Below are positions 23,101-24,071 of a DNA stretch of 24,071 bases, piece after piece. The notes below the pieces were generated by a model, which ran no database searches, had not been told where the DNA came from, and saw nothing but the letters and a program-made list of their open reading frames with translations. Positions within the stretch are counted from its first letter, which is position 1. Each line of letters starts with the position of its first letter. The stretch covers positions 1-24,071 of the forward strand of contig JACJZG010000052.1 of the NCBI GenBank assembly GCA_020635715.1, in the 5' to 3' direction. The translations under genes and the position numbers were made by a program. Source of the DNA: Flavobacteriales bacterium. Its GTDB lineage: Bacteria; Bacteroidota; Bacteroidia; Flavobacteriales_F; PHOS-HE28.

Positions 23101-23536
23101 GGACCGTGCACTGGAAGCCCGCGGCGAAATCACCGATGCCGCCCGTGTTCGAGCGGAACCGGATCGTGAGGCATCCGGAGGTGTTGAACACCGTGCCGCT
23201 CACCACCAGGTTCTGCAACGCCGAGCCCGTGTAGGTCCCCAACGAGGTGGCACTCGTGTTGTCACCATCGTAGATCGTGATGTTGTCCGCCGGATTGCCC
23301 TGACCGCCCTGCGTGCTCAGGTTGAAGACGAACCAGGTGAGGTAGATCACATTGCCCGGCACATCCGGACAGATCGTGAGCGTATGGTCCTCGTTGTCGC
23401 CATAAGAGCCGTTCGGTCCTCCTGAGTCTTCGATGACACCGGAACAACTGGTCGCGGATCCGGCCGTGATGCTGATCTGCTGGGCATGGACGAACGCGAA
23501 CAGGAGGGCGAAGAGGAGGGAGAACGAGAGGCGCAT
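20168..23536 (-). CDS. Giant multidomain surface protein (CUB, PKD, P-domain, SprB-like), frameshifted before its T9SS domain
   Basis: An in-frame product of about 1122 residues from the ATG at 23536, with signal peptide MRLSFSLLFALLFAFVHAQ. Domains in order: CUB-like (about 20-150), PKD (about 155-240, YLWDFDDGS), proprotein-convertase P-domain-like (about 270-460, MEHTFMGDLVLQVICPNGQ and GDWTYQSTDLWGADNGF), Ig-like units, two SprB-like repeats (DAICFDYCDGTAAVSVTGG; PWCFGDCNGNITIHD), and a final PKD. It ends VPNAFTGW by frameshift; the missing type B domain lies in another frame downstream (to 19918), giving about 1206 residues when joined. As written it would not carry the T9SS signal. ATG 23581 is an alternative start with 15 extra residues. 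Probably an adhesin. Confidence 0.85.
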   Translation of the reverse strand: MRLSFSLLFALLFAFVHAQQISITAGSATSCSGVIEDSGGPNGSYGDNEDHTLTICPDVPGNVIYLTWFVFNLSTQGGQGNPADNITIYDGDNTSATSLGTYTGSALQNLVVSGTVFNTSGCLTIRFRSNTGGIGDFAAGFQCTVPCLNPTSVATMPEAVPALICQGEAVTFDGSGSYAQSNFNIVQYLWDFDDGSVDSTSGPIATHVFDEDGEHVVQLYVRDDNDCRNLNLVDLQILVSTTPTFSPTDESVETCFGETVSLFGGAIPTTWTGIPDANFGDGIFLPDDVGLPFTSTLTFEQFDFGQQVTSVSNILSICVEMEHTFMGDLVLQVICPNGQTMIFHQQGGGGTYIGSPNDTDSNQNPVIGECWEYCWSPTATNGTWVENVAGGVNFTVAGTPPNESINPGTYEPVETFDNLLGCPLNGDWTYQSTDLWGADNGFICSWSINFDPTIIPDVTTFTPSFGPDADSSAWVGGTAWDTISANGDTISFTAAAPGVYPFQYAVTDNFGCTYDTTITVTVNDPFLLDAGDDVVICNDSVQLLASVVGAVGEDCEWTLEMTDDAFDGWNGASLTITSDGVTNTYSVPFGGFSTQTFTVTAGTLVEVEFTSGFFDDEVAYTILDDQGNVVFSDGPNPATGTVYSGSASCGGSGGMVWSWTPVDGLSDPNIANPMVYTTSPTMYVVSAHISGHPVCNAQDSVFVDIDPGLNPGNDSLVVLCATPPSYQLIDLLGGSPDPGGSWTDANGDPVADTFDPQVDPAGIYTYTVITPLGCIGTADLEIQILPASDPTCCGVVDAGPDSTICTLSYVLSAFIGNTGVGIWTGPAGYVFSDPYSAETVVTAPDSGPAMFYWTEDDGVLCYLQDSVTITFTRPLEGTMTLTDAICFDYCDGTAAVSVTGGIGEFSYTWSAPGIPDTAATDILCAGDQFVTITDENGCTTTTDFTIGQPELLEIDSVSHVEPWCFGDCNGNITIHDAEAVDYSFDGGNTYGPTSTSPDTCAGFYELRIRNAAGCIGILGYQLPEPPEVIAEFIHGPIPANVDAPTIYFSSSSLNAVSWYWNIADLASSTEEETQFTFTNKEPGEYEVCLVARDGHSCADSVCHTVIIDDVLFAYVPNAFTGW

Positions 23537-23546
23537 GGCAGGTCGG

Positions 23547-23570
23547 CGAAGTGACGAAGTGACGAAAGGA
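23547..23570. repeat. 8-bp tandem repeat in the leader of the giant T9SS gene
   Basis: Two exact copies of CGAAGTGA (23547-23562) followed by a degenerate CGAAAGGA (23563-23570). They lie just upstream of the ATG at 23536 and would be coding (TSSL region) if the upstream ATG at 23581 is used. Copy-number change would keep neither frame. Confidence 0.5.
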
Positions 23571-23740
23571 ATTGGGGTCATCCAAGAAAGATCCGGATGG
23601 AACGGGCGATCCGACCGATGGAGGGGTTTCCCGCATGCCGGTAAGGTCGGCGTATGGCGCCCGATCAAGTTCATCTCCCTTGCGACCCATTTCGGGCCGG
23701 AATGGTTGCCCGAGGCGAACCCGTGGATCGGAACAGGCTC

Positions 23741-24071
23741 TTAGGACCTCTTCTTCGGGAACTTCGGCTTCGGTTCGTAGAAGCCATCCTTCTTCTGGAA
23801 GCCGCGCGATGGCCCCCGGTCGTCCCGGTTGCCTTGGTAGCCGCCGCCGCCTTCGCTACGACCGGGCCGGTAGCTGCTTTGGTGGCCACCGCGGTCGCCG
23901 CCGCCTTTGTAGCCGCCCTTGTGCCCGCCACCCTGGTAGCCTCTGGGTCGGTAGCCGCCCGGTTTGGGCCCACCCCGGTATCCGCCACCACCGCCAGGAC
24001 GGGGTTCGCCGCCCTTGTTGCCGCCCGAGGCCGCGTCAACGCGCACGCTGCGGCCCTTGTAGTTGGCGTTA
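23741..24071 (-). CDS. RRM RNA-binding protein with Gly-rich tail, 5' end outside window
   Basis: Partial; the gene enters from the right edge and stops at 23741. The first visible residues NANYKGRSVRVDAA match the last strand of an RNA recognition motif (the position of GRxLxVNEA in bacterial RRM proteins). About 85 residues of Gly/Arg/Lys/Tyr-rich low complexity follow, with GGYRPRGYQGGGHKGGYKGG-type repeats and a basic end (KPKFPKKRS). Bacteroidota and cyanobacteria carry such cold-induced RRM proteins with glycine-rich tails; DEAD-box helicase tails are similar, but the preceding strand favours RRM. It probably binds RNA in the cytosol, and the tail may promote multivalent binding or condensation. 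The gap to the next gene (23537-23740) shows no gene. Confidence 0.72.
   Translation of the reverse strand, partial: NANYKGRSVRVDAASGGNKGGEPRPGGGGGYRGGPKPGGYRPRGYQGGGHKGGYKGGGDRGGHQSSYRPGRSEGGGGYQGNRDDRGPSRGFQKKDGFYEPKPKFPKKRS

Noticed and set aside
23741..24039. Gly-rich repeat region as a possible CRISPR or satellite array
   Set aside because: The periodicity is from GGY/GGG codons in a coding tail; units vary and there are no spacers.

Overview
The window comes from a member of the Bacteroidota, most likely a GC-rich (about 60% by eye) lineage near Flavobacteriales. The reasons are several secreted proteins with type IX secretion (T9SS) C-terminal sorting domains of both type A and type B, SprB-like repeats, an almost complete lack of Shine-Dalgarno sequences, Bacteroidota-type -7 elements (TAnnTTTG-like), and families common in this phylum (DUF4199, DUF4386, DUF1801, membrane-tethered LuxR, RRM protein with a Gly-rich tail). 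No tRNA, rRNA, CRISPR array, phage module or transposase was seen. The gene content looks like ordinary chromosome with an envelope and surface-protein emphasis.

Layout. 1-5.6 kb: four minus-strand envelope genes, namely a PQQ-type sugar dehydrogenase-like T9SS cargo, a secreted protein with a conserved C-terminal domain, an M48 metalloprotease, and a small outer-membrane barrel overlapping it by 4 bp. 5.7-7.3 kb: small cytosolic proteins (DUF1801, RibD/DHFR-like reductase, GNAT acetyltransferase). 7.4-9.8 kb: a T9SS beta-propeller-like protein and a K+-channel-like membrane protein. 9.8-11.7 kb: DUF4386 membrane protein, divergent from a membrane-tethered LuxR regulator that is followed by a frameshifted DUF4199 gene. 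11.8-15.5 kb: stress block of HPF/RaiA-like ribosome factor, OxyR, and divergently transcribed KatG with a strong terminator. 15.6-18.1 kb: arylsulfotransferase-like T9SS protein and a secreted GATase/DUF4350-like protein. 18.15-18.32 kb: a 168-bp inverted-repeat element resembling a MITE. 18.3-23.5 kb: two type B T9SS adhesin-like proteins, the larger with a frameshift that separates the passenger from its sorting domain. 23.7-24.07 kb: the C-terminal part of an RRM RNA-binding protein, cut by the window edge.

How the genes fit together. OxyR with both redox cysteines faces KatG, a classic peroxide-response pair, and the shared control region holds a TCGATA-N13-TATCGA dyad covering the putative oxyR -7 element. 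The T9SS cargo proteins have no visible common pathway but point to an active surface-export system encoded elsewhere.

The most interesting recurrent signal is regulatory: at least six genes have an 8-mer of the form [T/G][A/T]nnTT[T/C/A]G ending exactly 4 nt before the start codon. If this is the -7 promoter element, these mRNAs are leaderless or nearly so. No clearly new defence or mobile system was found; I do not force one.
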